This document shows positions 42,730 to 52,400 of a stretch of 64,000 nt of DNA, one piece after another (position 1 is the stretch's first letter; each line of letters starts with the position of its first letter). The notes under the pieces are model-generated. The model saw only the letters and a list, made by a program, of their open reading frames with translations, was not told the DNA's origin and made no database searches. Where the stretch lies: contig NZ_CP083956.1 of assembly GCF_006442795.2 (NCBI RefSeq), forward strand, positions 1,589,501 to 1,653,500, in the 5' to 3' direction. The translations under genes were made by a program, and so were the position numbers. The stretch is from Mesorhizobium sp. B1-1-8. GTDB taxonomy: Bacteria > Pseudomonadota > Alphaproteobacteria > Rhizobiales > Rhizobiaceae.

Positions 42730-45012
42730 TCAGGCGGCGACCTGTCCTTCGACGGCATGGACGAGCGCATCAGGGTCGAGCGGCTTGGTCACGAAGCCGC
42801 TGGCGCCGTGGGCCAGAACGGTGTGGCGGGTCTTTTCCTGGCTGTCGGCCGAAAGCACCATGATCGGCACCGGCGGCACGGCGAGCGCCTCCTCGTGGCG
42901 GCGGATGGCGGCGATCGCATCCAGCCCGTCCATCACCGGCATATGCAGGTCCATCAGCACCACGTCGAAGCGGTGCTTGAGCCCGGCATCGGTGACGGCC
43001 TCGACGGCTGCCTTGCCGTTGCCGACGATCTTGACGCGATGTCCCGCCTTGAGAAGCGTGGCGCGGGCGAGCATGGCGTTGATGTCATTGTCCTCGGCGA
43101 TCAGCACCGACAGGCCCTGATCGCGGCGGCGGACGGACGAGGCGCCGCGCGGTTCCGGCCGCGGCTGGGAGGCGGGCGCCGGCACGTGGCTGGTCAACAG
43201 CACGCGCAGCAGCGTTTCGCCGCGCACCGGCCGGGCGAGGAATGTCGCGTAGCCATTGGCGCGGAATTCGCCGAGCATGCCGCGGTCGGTCGGAGCGATC
43301 AGGGTGATGGCCTCGCAATCGACAAGGCCGCTCTCGCGCAGGCGCTTCAGCAAGCGGCCGTCGCTGTTTTCAAGCGCGGCATCGATCAGCAGCACGTTGC
43401 AGCCGGCGGCATACGAAGCGGCCTGGCCAGGCGTCGCGGCGATATCGACGGCGCCGCCGTGGGCGCGGATGGCACGGGCAATGGCATCGGCCTCGACCGC
43501 GTTCTTCGACACGATCACCGCGCGCCGGTCGGAGAGGACATTGTGGCGATGTGGCGGCGGCTCGGTTGCCGCTGTGGCGGGGATGTCGAAGACGAATTCG
43601 GATCCTTCGCCGAGCCGGCTCGAAACCGAGATCGTGCCGCCCATGGCGATCACCAGCCGCTTGGAGATGGCAAGGCCGAGACCGGCGCCGCCATGCACCC
43701 TTGTCGAGGTGCCGTCGGATTGCTCGAACTCCTCGAAAATTCGCTCCATGTCCTCTTCGCGCAGCCCGGGACCGGTGTCGGTGACGGTAAAGCAGATGCG
43801 GTCGGCTGTTTCGGTGCGGACCCGCGCCACGGTGAGCAGCACGCCGCCGGCATCGGTGAATTTTACGGCGTTGCCGATGAGATTGAGCAGCACCTGGCGG
43901 ACCCGGCCCGGATCGGCGGTAATCATCTGCGGCACATCGGGCTCGACATGGCAGCCGAGGCCGATGTTCTTGGCGAAGGCCTTCGCCGCCAGCAGCTCGA
44001 TGATGTTGTCGGCGATCTCGCGCAGCGATGTCGGCTGCGGCTCGGGGTCAAAGCGGCCGGCCTCGATCTTGGAATAGTCGAGCAGATCCTCGATCAGCGC
44101 CAGAAGCGCGCTGGCCGAGGTGGAGACGGCGCCGACATAGGTGCGCTGCTCCGGCGACAGGTCGGTGTCGGCAAGCAGCTTGGCCATGCCCATGATGCCG
44201 TTCATCGGCGTGCGGATCTCGTGGCTGACCGTGGCGAGGAAGCGCGACTTGGCCTGGCTTGCGTATTCGGCCCGCTCGCGGGCGGTGATCAGCGAGGATT
44301 CGGCGCGTTTGCGGGCGGTGATGTCGCGGGCGATCGCCCGGTGCGAGACCGAGCCCGTATCCTTGTCGCGCACCGACAGCTCGATCCAGGAGAACCAGCG
44401 CGGCCCCGCCGGCGTGCGGATAGCGACGTCGGTTGAGCTAAGGCACTCATGGTCGGAGAAGGCGGCGTCGGGCACGATGCCGACATCGATGCCGAGTTCG
44501 GACAAGGTCTTGCCGGCAAGATCGCGCTGGTCGGTATCGACGAGCGAGGCAAACACCTTGTTGGCGTAAACGATGTTGCCGTCGCGGTCGCGATGCACGA
44601 CGAGATCGCCAAGCGCATCGATCAGTCCGCGAAACCGCTCCTCGCTCTCCTGCATCTCCCACATGCGGTCGGCGAGCGTCTCGATCTCGGCGCGGCTGCG
44701 GGCGGCGGTCTCGTCGAGCAAGGCTGCGGTGCGGCGCTCGGCACGGCGGCTGCGCAGATGCATGGCGAGGCCGGCCAGCCCGGTCGCCAGCAGGCCGCCG
44801 GTGACGATGACCGGCGCACCGGTGAGATGCGACAGGCCCGCCAGCACGGCGATGGCGACAATCGTCAGGAAAGGCAGGCCCTCGCGGTTGGCCGCGGGCA
44901 ATTCCGGGGCCAGCGGCGGCGCGACAAGCAACTGCCGCCTCGGCACACCGGGGCCCAACCCGTCGACGCCTTCGGTGCTGCTGTCCTGCCTGATGCCGGA
45001 ATCCCCGATCAT
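42730..45012 (-). CDS. Hybrid sensor histidine kinase with two receiver-like domains
   Basis: 760 residues. Two membrane helices (about 45-88), coiled coil, PAS (about 125-235: [20 protein letters not shown]), HisKA with [15 protein letters not shown] (His about 262), HATPase with N, G1 and G2 boxes ([35 protein letters not shown]). The first receiver-like domain (about 505-615) keeps one Asp (LLIDAAL) but lacks the N-terminal acidic pair. The second (about 635-755) is complete: [29 protein letters not shown]. No partner regulator gene is adjacent. Confidence 0.93.
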   Translation of the reverse strand: MIGDSGIRQDSSTEGVDGLGPGVPRRQLLVAPPLAPELPAANREGLPFLTIVAIAVLAGLSHLTGAPVIVTGGLLATGLAGLAMHLRSRRAERRTAALLDETAARSRAEIETLADRMWEMQESEERFRGLIDALGDLVVHRDRDGNIVYANKVFASLVDTDQRDLAGKTLSELGIDVGIVPDAAFSDHECLSSTDVAIRTPAGPRWFSWIELSVRDKDTGSVSHRAIARDITARKRAESSLITARERAEYASQAKSRFLATVSHEIRTPMNGIMGMAKLLADTDLSPEQRTYVGAVSTSASALLALIEDLLDYSKIEAGRFDPEPQPTSLREIADNIIELLAAKAFAKNIGLGCHVEPDVPQMITADPGRVRQVLLNLIGNAVKFTDAGGVLLTVARVRTETADRICFTVTDTGPGLREEDMERIFEEFEQSDGTSTRVHGGAGLGLAISKRLVIAMGGTISVSSRLGEGSEFVFDIPATAATEPPPHRHNVLSDRRAVIVSKNAVEADAIARAIRAHGGAVDIAATPGQAASYAAGCNVLLIDAALENSDGRLLKRLRESGLVDCEAITLIAPTDRGMLGEFRANGYATFLARPVRGETLLRVLLTSHVPAPASQPRPEPRGASSVRRRDQGLSVLIAEDNDINAMLARATLLKAGHRVKIVGNGKAAVEAVTDAGLKHRFDVVLMDLHMPVMDGLDAIAAIRRHEEALAVPPVPIMVLSADSQEKTRHTVLAHGASGFVTKPLDPDALVHAVEGQVAA

Positions 45013-45144
45013 GAGGAAACTTTGCCAGACAGAGATTATGGAAAATTTCGGCGGATCGTTCGAATTTTAGCGATCAAGCGGATTTCGGCCGTTTGGCTGA
45101 TTTAACGCAATTCCAGACGGAAAACCGCTACACTTTCCTGAATT

Positions 45145-45253
45145 GCACTACAGCGCCGCGCGTCCGTTCGAACGCGCAAAGGACGCTGTAGCACTTTTTG
45201 ATTTTGCGCATGATCCTTTCCGAAAATCGGTTCCGATTTTCGGGGTCATGCGC
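45145..45253. repeat. Mosaic palindromic repeat upstream of the histidine kinase
   Basis: Two palindromes in series: CTACAGCG...CGCTGTAG (45148-45191, with an inner GCGCGT...ACGCGC) and GCGCATGATCC...GGTCATGCGC (45206-45253) with a CCGAAAATCGG/CCGATTTTCGG interior. The second type recurs at 59820-59868. A dispersed rhizobial element; could also end transcription between the two minus-strand genes. Confidence 0.8.
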
Positions 45254-45256
45254 TGG

Positions 45257-46246
45257 TCACATATCCACCACCACGCGGCCCCGAACCTTGCCCTCGACGA
45301 TGTCGCGCGCGGCGCCGATGATGTCCTTGAAGCCGATCGTGTTCGACAGCGCCGACAGTTTCCTGAGGTCGAGATCGGTGCCGATGCGGCGCCAGGCCTC
45401 CAGACGAACCGGCTTCGGCGCCATGACGGAATCGATGCCAAGCAGCGAGACGCCGCGCAGGATGAAGGGCGCAACGCTGGCCGGCAGGTCCATGCCGCCG
45501 GCCAGGCCGCAAGCGGCGATCGCGCCGCCATAGGAGGTCATCGACAGCACATTGGCGAGCGTATGGCTGCCGACGGCGTCGACGCCGCCCGCCCAGCGTT
45601 CCTTGGCGAGCGGCTTTGCCGGCTGGTTGAGTTCGTCGCGCGAGATCACCTCAGCCGCGCCGAGGTCGATCAGATAGGGGCTTTCGGCATTGCGGCCGGT
45701 GGACGCAATGACATGGTAGCCGAGGCTGGATAGGATCGACACCGCCACCGAGCCGACGCCGCCGGCGGCCCCGGTCACCACCACGGGGCCGCGATCCGGC
45801 AGGATGCCGTGCCGCTCCAGCGCCATGACGCAGAGCATGGCGGTATAGCCGGCCGTGCCGACGGCCATCGCGTCATGCGCGCTCATGCCTTCGGGCAGCG
45901 GCACCAGCCAGTCGCCCTTGACGCGGGCGCGGCCGGCATAGGCGCCGAAATGCGTCTCGCCGACGCCCCAGCCATTGAGGACGACCTTGTCTCCCTTGCG
46001 CCAGTCGGCATGGGAGGAGGAGATGACGGTGCCGGCGAAATCGACGCCAGGCACCAGCGGCCAGCGGCGGACGACCGGCGCCTTGCCGGTGATGGCGAGC
46101 CCGTCCTTGTAGTTCACCGTCGTTGCCTCGACGGCAACGGTGACGTCGCCTTCCATCAGCTCGGCCTCGGTGAGGTCGACGATCTCGACGGACTGCTTTT
46201 TGTCGGCATCGCGCGAAACGAGGATGGCTTTGAAGGTATCGGACAT
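45257..46246 (-). CDS. MDR-family oxidoreductase, AcuI/YhdH type (acrylyl-CoA reductase-like)
   Basis: 329 residues. Starts FKAILVSRDADKKQSVEIVD; VTVAVEATTVNYKDGLAITG, PGVDFAGTVISSSH and the Rossmann motif VVVTGAAGGVGSVAVSIL are diagnostic of the YhdH/AcuI group, NADPH-dependent reductases of acrylyl-CoA or related enones. C-terminal PFILRGVSLLGIDSVM and GKVRGRVVVDM match. No neighbour points to a pathway. Confidence 0.92.
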   Translation of the reverse strand: MSDTFKAILVSRDADKKQSVEIVDLTEAELMEGDVTVAVEATTVNYKDGLAITGKAPVVRRWPLVPGVDFAGTVISSSHADWRKGDKVVLNGWGVGETHFGAYAGRARVKGDWLVPLPEGMSAHDAMAVGTAGYTAMLCVMALERHGILPDRGPVVVTGAAGGVGSVAVSILSSLGYHVIASTGRNAESPYLIDLGAAEVISRDELNQPAKPLAKERWAGGVDAVGSHTLANVLSMTSYGGAIAACGLAGGMDLPASVAPFILRGVSLLGIDSVMAPKPVRLEAWRRIGTDLDLRKLSALSNTIGFKDIIGAARDIVEGKVRGRVVVDM

Positions 46247-46315
46247 TTTTTCTCCTCGGGTCTGGCAATTGATGAACTGTGCGGCGCCAGCCGCGCGAGG
46301 TCAATTGCCTGGATG

Positions 46316-46789
46316 CTACCGCCTGGCTTCTCGGCGCCAGCCGATCAGTTCGTCAAAGACGACCAACACGGCGCCGATCGAGATGAAGGCGTCGGCGAGG
46401 TTGAACACCGCGAAGGACCAGACGGGCGTGTGAAACAGGACGTAGTCGATGACGTGGCCGTAGACGGCGCGGTCGATCAGATTGCCGAGCGCGCCGCCGA
46501 TGATCAGGGCAAAGCCGGTCCGGGTAACGACATGGCCGGGCGGCGTGCGCATGGCGAGAAAAGAGACGAAGGCGACGACCAGCACGGCGACGACCACCAG
46601 GCCGGTGTCGCCGAAGGAGGCGAACATCGAGAAGGCGATGCCGGTGTTGTAGGTGCGAAACAGCGCCAGGAACGGCAGCAGATCGAGCCGTTCCTGAAAG
46701 GCGAGACCGGCCTCGACCTGCTGTTTGATCCACTGGTCGAGCGCGATGGCGATGAGGACCACCATGATGTAGGGGGACCAGGATTTCAC
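46316..46789 (-). CDS. lspA: Lipoprotein signal peptidase (signal peptidase II)
   Basis: 157 residues from GTG with GAGGA upstream; the open frame continues upstream into the next gene. Four membrane helices and the aspartic protease motifs: RTYNTGIAFSM, GGALGNLIDRAVYGHVIDYV and FAVFNLADAFISIG (the catalytic Asp pair in LIDR/NLAD). Cleaves prolipoprotein signal peptides in the inner membrane. Lies 13 bases after the RNA methyltransferase gene, suggesting one transcript. Confidence 0.94.
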   Translation of the reverse strand: MKSWSPYIMVVLIAIALDQWIKQQVEAGLAFQERLDLLPFLALFRTYNTGIAFSMFASFGDTGLVVVAVLVVAFVSFLAMRTPPGHVVTRTGFALIIGGALGNLIDRAVYGHVIDYVLFHTPVWSFAVFNLADAFISIGAVLVVFDELIGWRREARR

Positions 46790-46802
46790 GATTGCGCAGT
46801 CC

Positions 46803-47660
46803 TCACAGGGTGTCGGTGGCGGGGTCGAGCTTGAGGGCGCCGCGCCGGATCTCGAACAGCATGACGCCGGTGGCGACGGCCAGGTTGAGCGAATCGGCAC
46901 GGCCGGCCTGCGGAATCCTCAGCAGTCTGTCGCAGCTTTCGGCGAGACTGTCGGGCAAGCCCTGCTGCTCGTTGCCCATCAAAAGGAGCACTGGACCCCT
47001 GGAGAAGTCGACCGATCGGTAGTCGACCGCGCCCTTCAGATGGGTGCCGGCGACGAGGCCCGGAAAGTCCCGCCGCCAGGCGAGAAAAGCCGCCTCCGTC
47101 GCTTTGGCGACAGGCACGGCGAAGATCGAGCCCATCGTGGCGCGCACGGTTTCGAGCGAGAAGGGATCGGTGGTGTCGCCGACCAGGATGACGCCCTTGG
47201 CGCCGACGGCATCGACAGTGCGGATGACGGTGCCGAGATTGCCGGGGTCGCGCACGCGGTCGAGCGCCACCCAGACATCGCAGTCGCTGGCGCGGATGTC
47301 CCTCAGCGGCAGCGTTTGCTGGGCAAAGACGCCGACCACCATTTGCGGGTTGTCGCGGCGGGTGATCGCCGCCAGCACCTTTTCCGAGACTTCGAGCACC
47401 ATGCCGCCGGCGGCCACCGTGCGCGCGGCGACCTTTTCGACCGCCGCATTGCCGCGTCCGGCCTTGGCGAAGACCAGCGTCCTGATCGACCAGCCGAGGT
47501 CGAGTGCGTCGATGACCAGCTTGAGGCCTTCGGCCATGAAGGCATTCTGCTGGTCGCGGAATTTCTTCAGCGCCAGCGCCTTGATGTCCTTGACCAGCGG
47601 GTTGGCGAGGCTGGTGACTTCCTTCACCTGCCCCGGCGCGCCTTGATGCCGCTCGTTCAT
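46803..47660 (-). CDS. TrmH-family (SpoU) RNA methyltransferase
   Basis: 285 residues. N-terminal substrate-binding domain (LANPLVKDIKALALKKFRDQ) and a C-terminal SPOUT knot with DRVRDPGNLGTVIRTVDAVG, LLMGNEQQGLP and DSLNLAVATGVMLFE, the three family motifs. Methylates a ribose 2'-OH in rRNA or tRNA. Its ATG overlaps the stop codon of the upstream methyltransferase gene (ATGA). Confidence 0.93.
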   Translation of the reverse strand: MNERHQGAPGQVKEVTSLANPLVKDIKALALKKFRDQQNAFMAEGLKLVIDALDLGWSIRTLVFAKAGRGNAAVEKVAARTVAAGGMVLEVSEKVLAAITRRDNPQMVVGVFAQQTLPLRDIRASDCDVWVALDRVRDPGNLGTVIRTVDAVGAKGVILVGDTTDPFSLETVRATMGSIFAVPVAKATEAAFLAWRRDFPGLVAGTHLKGAVDYRSVDFSRGPVLLLMGNEQQGLPDSLAESCDRLLRIPQAGRADSLNLAVATGVMLFEIRRGALKLDPATDTL

Positions 47661-48778
47661 TTGGCCACCCAGCGCGAGAACAGCGAGGTCGACAGCGCGC
47701 GGCCGGCGGATTTCTCGCGGATGATCAGTTCGCCGGATTCGACCGTGCCGCCCATGCCGGCGAAAGTATCGCGCATCAAGGCATGGATGGCGAAGAAGGA
47801 GGCGCGGATCGAGTAAGCGGTGAGAACCACGGCGAGCGGCTGTGGCGTCAGGATCGAGCGGCAAAGATCGGTCAGCCCCGGCAGGTCCTCGAACAATTGC
47901 CAGACCTCGCCCCTGGGGCCGCGGCCATAGGCCGGCGGATCGAAGAGCACGATGTCGTAGCGGCTGCCGCGCCGTTCCTCGCGCTCGGCGAATTTCACCG
48001 CGTCCTCGACGATCCAGCGGATCGGCTTGTTGGCGAGCCCGGCCATCTCCTGGTTCTCGCGCGCCCAGCCGATCGCTTTCTTCGATGCGTCGACATGGGT
48101 GACCTCCGCGCCCGCGCGCGCCGCCACCAGCGAGGCAACGCCGGTATAGCCGAACAGGTTCAGCACCTTGACCGGGCGCTTCGCCGCCGCGATCAGCCCG
48201 GCCATATGGTCCCAGTGCGAGGCCTGCTCGGGAAAGACGCCGACATGGCGAAACGAGGTGAAGCGACCGAAATAATCGAGGCCGTCATGCTTCATCGGCC
48301 AGGTCTCGCCGAGCGGCGTTTTCGGAAATCGCCAGCGGCCGATACCTTCCTCGTCGGTATCGCCGGTGAAGATGGCGTCGGCGCGCTCCCATTCTCTTGC
48401 CGGCAGCGCCCTTTGCCAGATCGCCTGGCCTTCGGGACGCACGATGCGGTAGGGGCCGTATTGTTCGAGCTTCTCGCCCGCGCCGCTGTCCAGCAGCGCA
48501 TAGTCGGCGTTCGGGGCGACTTCGAGGATCAGCGGCAGCCGTTCCGCCGGCAGGACGCCTTCGCGGCGAGCAAGGACGCGCGGCGCCGGTTTTTGCTCGG
48601 ATCGATCTATGGATTTGCCGTCGCGATGTTCACCGGATCGCGCCTGAGGTCTGGCCGCCGGATCGCGCTGGCGCGCCGGCTCCGTCCCGGCCGGAGGATG
48701 CGGGCGGCTGTCGCGGCGTTTGTCGCGAAAGGATTTCAAGGGATGAGCGTCTCCGGCGGTTCGGCTCGCTTCTGCCAC
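47657..48778 (-). CDS. Class I SAM methyltransferase, RlmI-like (rRNA cytosine-C5 type)
   Basis: 373 residues with a GTG start; the first about 70 residues are basic and low-complexity, so the true start may be further in. SAM motif VKVLNLFGYTGVASLVAARA, THVDASKKAIGWARENQEMA, and catalytic VLFDPPAYGRGPRGE. Resembles 23S rRNA methyltransferases of the RlmI/RlmK group but lacks an obvious PUA domain. Translationally coupled with the TrmH-type gene. Confidence 0.88.
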   Translation of the reverse strand: MAEASRTAGDAHPLKSFRDKRRDSRPHPPAGTEPARQRDPAARPQARSGEHRDGKSIDRSEQKPAPRVLARREGVLPAERLPLILEVAPNADYALLDSGAGEKLEQYGPYRIVRPEGQAIWQRALPAREWERADAIFTGDTDEEGIGRWRFPKTPLGETWPMKHDGLDYFGRFTSFRHVGVFPEQASHWDHMAGLIAAAKRPVKVLNLFGYTGVASLVAARAGAEVTHVDASKKAIGWARENQEMAGLANKPIRWIVEDAVKFAEREERRGSRYDIVLFDPPAYGRGPRGEVWQLFEDLPGLTDLCRSILTPQPLAVVLTAYSIRASFFAIHALMRDTFAGMGGTVESGELIIREKSAGRALSTSLFSRWVAK

Positions 48779-48827
48779 AGCTTAACCCGTCGGCGCAACA
48801 AACCGCGTGCCACGACACATGGATACC

Positions 48828-49313
48828 TCAGTCGTGCCGGACCGAGAGCAAGCCGAGACAAAGCGAAATGAAGCCGAGCGCCTTGGCCGCCGTGACCGCC
48901 ATGTGGCCGGTTTCCCAACGCTGCCGGATCGCCTCGAAATTTTCCGGGATCGGTCCGGGCACCCAGGTGGCAAGAACGTCGTTGGCCGGCTTGACGAGCC
49001 CGAACCAGAGCGCCAATGCCAGCGCATAAAGCAAGGTGGCGGCGAGCACGAACCAGAAGGCAGCGCGGTCGCCGCGCAGCATCCAGGCCAGCAGCGCCGG
49101 ACAGACGATGGCCGCGATGTCGAGCGGCGCGCCGATCACCGCAAAGAGTAGGAACTGGCCATTGAAGACAGTGGTCTCACGCCACAGCGCCGGCGACCAT
49201 TTCGTCAGCCTCGGCACCGATTCCAGCACATGGGCAAAGGATGGCCCGAGACTGAGCGCCGCGATCGTTGCGGCAAGCACCGACCAGAACAACAGGAATC
49301 CGCGCATCTCCAT
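48828..49313 (-). CDS. DUF1772-like (anthrone oxygenase family) membrane protein
   Basis: 161 residues, four membrane helices. The family pattern appears: PSFAHVLESVPRLTKWSP early and LWFGLVKPANDVLATWVPGP then RQRWETGHM late (PxN...RWxxxH). Function in bacteria unknown. Divergent from a WYL/HTH regulator with a 98-bp gap, which probably controls it. Confidence 0.75.
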   Translation of the reverse strand: MEMRGFLLFWSVLAATIAALSLGPSFAHVLESVPRLTKWSPALWRETTVFNGQFLLFAVIGAPLDIAAIVCPALLAWMLRGDRAAFWFVLAATLLYALALALWFGLVKPANDVLATWVPGPIPENFEAIRQRWETGHMAVTAAKALGFISLCLGLLSVRHD

Positions 49314-49411
49314 TGTTGGGACAACGATGCGGGGTTGCAGGCGTTCCCTTCGCCACCTCGCGGGGACGTGCGTTGCAGACCTATCGTTCGATTGCCTCTA
49401 ATAGCAAATCG

Positions 49412-50122
49412 ATGTCCCGCTCCGAACGCCTGCTCGATCTGATCCAGATCCTGCGCCGCCATCGCCGGCCGGTAAGCGGCCGCACGCTTGCCGGCGAAAT
49501 GGGCGTCTCGATCCGCACGCTCTACCGTGACATTGCCACGCTGCAGGGCCAGGGCGCGCCGATCGACGGCGAGGCGGGGCTGGGTTACGTGCTGAAGCCT
49601 GGCTTCATGCTGCCGCCGCTGATGTTCACCGACGAGGAGATCGAGGCCGTCGTGCTTGGCTCGCGCTGGGTGGCGAAACAGCCGGACACGAGGCTGGCCG
49701 CGGCCGCTGCCGACGCGCTGGCCAAGATCGCGGCGGTGCTGCCGGACGATCTGCGTGAGGATCTCGACGCCACGACGTTGCTCGTCGGGCCGCGTTCGGA
49801 CAACGCCGAGGCCATCGATCTCGGCGTCGTGCGCCAGGCGATCCGCGACGAGCGCAAGCTCGGCTTTGTCTACCGCGATGCCGGAGGCGCGGCGTCGGAG
49901 CGCCTGGTCTGGCCCTTCGCGCTCGGCTTCTTCGACAAGGTGCGGGTGATGGTGGCGTGGTGCGAGATGCGCCAGGATTTCCGCCATTTTCGCGCCGATC
50001 GCATGTCCGGGCTGGCGGCCACCGACATTCGCTATCCGCGCCGCCGCCAGGCAATGCTGAAGGAATGGCGGGCAACGCTCGACGCGCCGGACCAAAACGC
50101 TGCGAAAGGTAAGTCCGGCTGA
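49412..50122 (+). CDS. YafY/WYL-type transcriptional regulator
   Basis: 236 residues. N-terminal winged helix SERLLDLIQILRRHRRPVSG and VSIRTLYRDIATLQGQGAPI, then LGYVLKPGFMLPPLMFTDEE and a C-terminal WYL domain with RKLGFVYRDAGGAASERLVW. WYL domains bind small ligands or nucleic acid. Divergent from the DUF1772-like gene. Confidence 0.9.
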   Translation: MSRSERLLDLIQILRRHRRPVSGRTLAGEMGVSIRTLYRDIATLQGQGAPIDGEAGLGYVLKPGFMLPPLMFTDEEIEAVVLGSRWVAKQPDTRLAAAAADALAKIAAVLPDDLREDLDATTLLVGPRSDNAEAIDLGVVRQAIRDERKLGFVYRDAGGAASERLVWPFALGFFDKVRVMVAWCEMRQDFRHFRADRMSGLAATDIRYPRRRQAMLKEWRATLDAPDQNAAKGKSG

Positions 50123-50192
50123 GTGCTGCTGCCAGAATCTGACAGTGACATGATCTAGCTTTGCTGAGGTTCAAACACCTTGGAGATCAGAC

Positions 50193-50561
50193 ATGACCAC
50201 GCCGAATTTCGTCATCCTCTATGTCGACAACCCTGAGAAAAGTGGCGCTTTCTATGCCTCGCTGCTCGGGCGCGAGCCGGTCGAGTCCTCGCCGACTTTT
50301 CAGATGTTCGTGTTCGACAACGGCTTCAAACTCGGCCTCTGGTCGCGCCACACGGTCGAGCCGGCGGCCGCTGCCGCGGGCGGTGGCGCGGAACTCGTCT
50401 TTGCACGAGACAGCGCGGCCGCGGTCGATGCCGCTCATGCCGACTGGGTGGGGCGCGGGCTGAAAATCCTGCAGGCGCCGGTCGATCTCGATTTCGGCCG
50501 CACTTTCGTCGCGCTCGATCCCGACAATCATCGCCTGCGGGTTTATTGGCCTTTTGAGTAG
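50193..50561 (+). CDS. VOC-family (glyoxalase-like) protein
   Basis: 122 residues, one vicinal-oxygen-chelate module pair: FVILYVDNPEKSGAFYASLL, FQMFVFDNGFKLGLWSRHTV, GAELVFARDSA and RTFVALDPDNHRLRVYWPFE. Resembles drug-binding or phenazine-resistance-type VOC proteins; metal ligands are incomplete, so binding rather than catalysis is possible. Ends just before a repeat array. Confidence 0.88.
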   Translation: MTTPNFVILYVDNPEKSGAFYASLLGREPVESSPTFQMFVFDNGFKLGLWSRHTVEPAAAAAGGGAELVFARDSAAAVDAAHADWVGRGLKILQAPVDLDFGRTFVALDPDNHRLRVYWPFE

Positions 50562-50562
50562 G

Positions 50563-50654
50563 GCGGTAGGGCAGTAGGGCAGTAGGGCAGTAGGGCAGTA
50601 GGTGGACCCTATTCCCTACTGCCTTACTGCCCTACTCCCTTACTCCCCTACCTT
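50563..50654. repeat. Inverted 8-bp minisatellite pair between the VOC and cyclodeaminase-like genes
   Basis: Left arm GGGCGGTA then four GGGCAGTA units; right arm TACTGCCT, TACTGCCC, TACTCCCT, TACTCCCC, TACC. Same unit family as the array at 40738. The right arm supplies the last three codons and stop (VGE-stop) of the ornithine-cyclodeaminase-like gene on the minus strand. Confidence 0.88.
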
Positions 50655-51611
50655 GAGCGCCTTGTAGACGGCGATGCCGGCGGCGAGGTCCTCGAGCGCG
50701 GCACCGACGGACTTGAACAGCGTGATCTCGCCTTCGCTCTGCCGGCCTTGTTTCTCGCCGCGCGCGAGTTCATGCAGGTCGGCGACGATCGCATCCGGCT
50801 TCAGCACGCCGGAGGCCAGCGGCTGGACGATATCTCCGGCTTCCTTGGTGGCGCCGGCGCGCGTGTCGACATAGACGCGGGCGCGCCGGATCGCGTCGTC
50901 GTCGCTTTCGCGCATTGCCGGCGTGAAGCTGCCGACCAGGTCGACATGGGCGCCCGGCTTCAGCAGTGCGCCCCTTATCAGCGGCGTGGTCGAGATGGTC
51001 GCCGAGGAGACGATGTCGGCTTCGCCAAGCTCGCTTTCGAGATCGGTGGCGGCGCTGGCGGCAAGGCCTTCAGCGCGCAAGCCGGCCGCGACCTTTTCGG
51101 CGTTGGCCGGCGTGCGGTTCCAGATGCGGATGGATGTGATCGGCCGCACGGCGGCATGCGCCCTGGCGAGAAAGGGCGACAGCGCGCCGGCGCCGACCAC
51201 CAGCAACCGCGAGGCGTCCTTGCGGGCGAGGTAGGAGGCGGCAAGCGCCGAGGCGCAAGCGGTGCGCCACTGTGTCAGCCTCTGGCCGTCGATCAGCGCC
51301 TCGGGCTCGCCGGTGACCCCGTCGAGCAACAGGTAAAGCCCCATCACGGCAGGCTTGCCGATGGCGTTGTTGTCCGGTGACACGGTGACGATCTTGACGC
51401 CGATGTGGCCGCCCGCCGAGGCGCCGGCGGCGTTGAAATCCGTCCAGGCCGGCATCAGGAGCAGCGTCGAGGCGGCGCCGTCCGGGCGCTCGACGGCGTG
51501 ATGATGGCGAACCGGCTGCACGGCGCGGTCGCGGAAAGCGGTGCGCAGCGTCTCGACGAGGCCTGGAAAAGTCAGCGCCTTGTCGACCTCGGCGGCCGAA
51601 ATGGTCAGCAT
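50640..51611 (-). CDS. Ornithine cyclodeaminase/mu-crystallin family protein
   Basis: 323 residues. GGHIGVKIVTVSPDNN, GEPEALIDGQRLTQWRTACA and the NAD motif LLVVGAGALSPFLARAHAAV, followed by RIWNRTPANAEKVA and HVDLVGSFTPAMRESDD. The family includes ornithine cyclodeaminase, ketimine reductases and amino-acid dehydrogenases, so the substrate is uncertain. The last residues are encoded by the repeat array. Confidence 0.88.
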   Translation of the reverse strand: MLTISAAEVDKALTFPGLVETLRTAFRDRAVQPVRHHHAVERPDGAASTLLLMPAWTDFNAAGASAGGHIGVKIVTVSPDNNAIGKPAVMGLYLLLDGVTGEPEALIDGQRLTQWRTACASALAASYLARKDASRLLVVGAGALSPFLARAHAAVRPITSIRIWNRTPANAEKVAAGLRAEGLAASAATDLESELGEADIVSSATISTTPLIRGALLKPGAHVDLVGSFTPAMRESDDDAIRRARVYVDTRAGATKEAGDIVQPLASGVLKPDAIVADLHELARGEKQGRQSEGEITLFKSVGAALEDLAAGIAVYKALKVGE

Positions 51612-51639
51612 GGAAGGCTCCGTGTCGCCGTTGCGCCGG

Positions 51640-51972
51640 TCAGTTGGTCGGCTTCGGCAGCGCCGGTCCGTTCGGCGCCGCGGGCGCGCGGCTCACCGCC
51701 TGGCGCAGGTTTTCGGCCTCGAGGCCGCGCTGGCGCGCCAGCTTGCGGTAGCGGCCCTGCTTCACCCAGGTGGCCAGGCTGCCGACGATCATGCCGATTG
51801 CGAGCGCCAGGAACAGGAAGATGAAAAGCGGCAGCGTCAGCGTCAGCGCCGGATTGCCCGGATGGAACGGGTCGAGCGTGAAGGCGACCGGCCCGCGATT
51901 GGCGACGGCAAGCGCGACCAGGATGATGGCCAGCGGCACGAAGACCACGACGAGCACGAAGCGATTGAACAT
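51640..51972 (-). CDS. LapA-domain (DUF1049) membrane protein
   Basis: 110 residues with two membrane helices (residues 4-23 VLVVVFVPLAIILVALAVAN and about 47-67 LPLFIFLFLALAIGMIVGSL), separated by VAFTLDPFHPGNPALTL, and a basic coiled tail WVKQGRYRKLARQRGLEAEN. LapA-like proteins influence lipopolysaccharide assembly in enterics. Directly downstream of ihfB in the usual alphaproteobacterial order. Confidence 0.85.
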   Translation of the reverse strand: MFNRFVLVVVFVPLAIILVALAVANRGPVAFTLDPFHPGNPALTLTLPLFIFLFLALAIGMIVGSLATWVKQGRYRKLARQRGLEAENLRQAVSRAPAAPNGPALPKPTN

Positions 51973-52038
51973 ATGGACTTCCTATGGAAAGGCTGGCGCT
52001 GCCGCGGAGGCGTCGGTGGCTGCCCGCGGCGCGGCAGC

Positions 52039-52323
52039 CTATTTGCCGCCGTTCAGCCTTTCACGCAATTCCTTGCCGGTCTTGAAGAACGGCACCCATT
52101 TCTCCTCGACCTCGACGGATTCGCCGGTGCGCGGGTTGCGGCCGGTGCGGGCAGGGCGGTTCTTCACCGAAAAGGCGCCGAAACCACGCAGCTCCACCCG
52201 GTTTCCCTCGGCAAGCGCGTCGGTGATCTCGTCAAAGATCGCGCCGACGATGTTTTCGACGTCGCGCAGGAAAAGGTGCGGGTTGCGTGCAGCAATGATC
52301 TGCACAAGTTCGGATTTGATCAT
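52039..52323 (-). CDS. ihfB: Integration host factor subunit beta
   Basis: 94 residues, full length. [20 protein letters not shown], then the DNA-intercalating arm [20 protein letters not shown] with its conserved GFG and RNP-like (GRNPRTGE) loop. Forms the IHF heterodimer that bends DNA, needed by sigma-54 promoters (rpoN lies 3.6 kb away). Followed by a LapA-like gene and preceded by sppA. Confidence 0.96.
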   Translation of the reverse strand: MIKSELVQIIAARNPHLFLRDVENIVGAIFDEITDALAEGNRVELRGFGAFSVKNRPARTGRNPRTGESVEVEEKWVPFFKTGKELRERLNGGK

Positions 52324-52400
52324 GAGAAGGTTCCCCGTAAACCACTGCGGTCATTTATCAGAATGATTTTATTGCTTTTTTCATTCGCCTCGACGGCACG

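Noticed and set aside
42718..44436. 572-codon open frame opposite the hybrid kinase
   Set aside because: Antisense shadow; no recognisable protein features.
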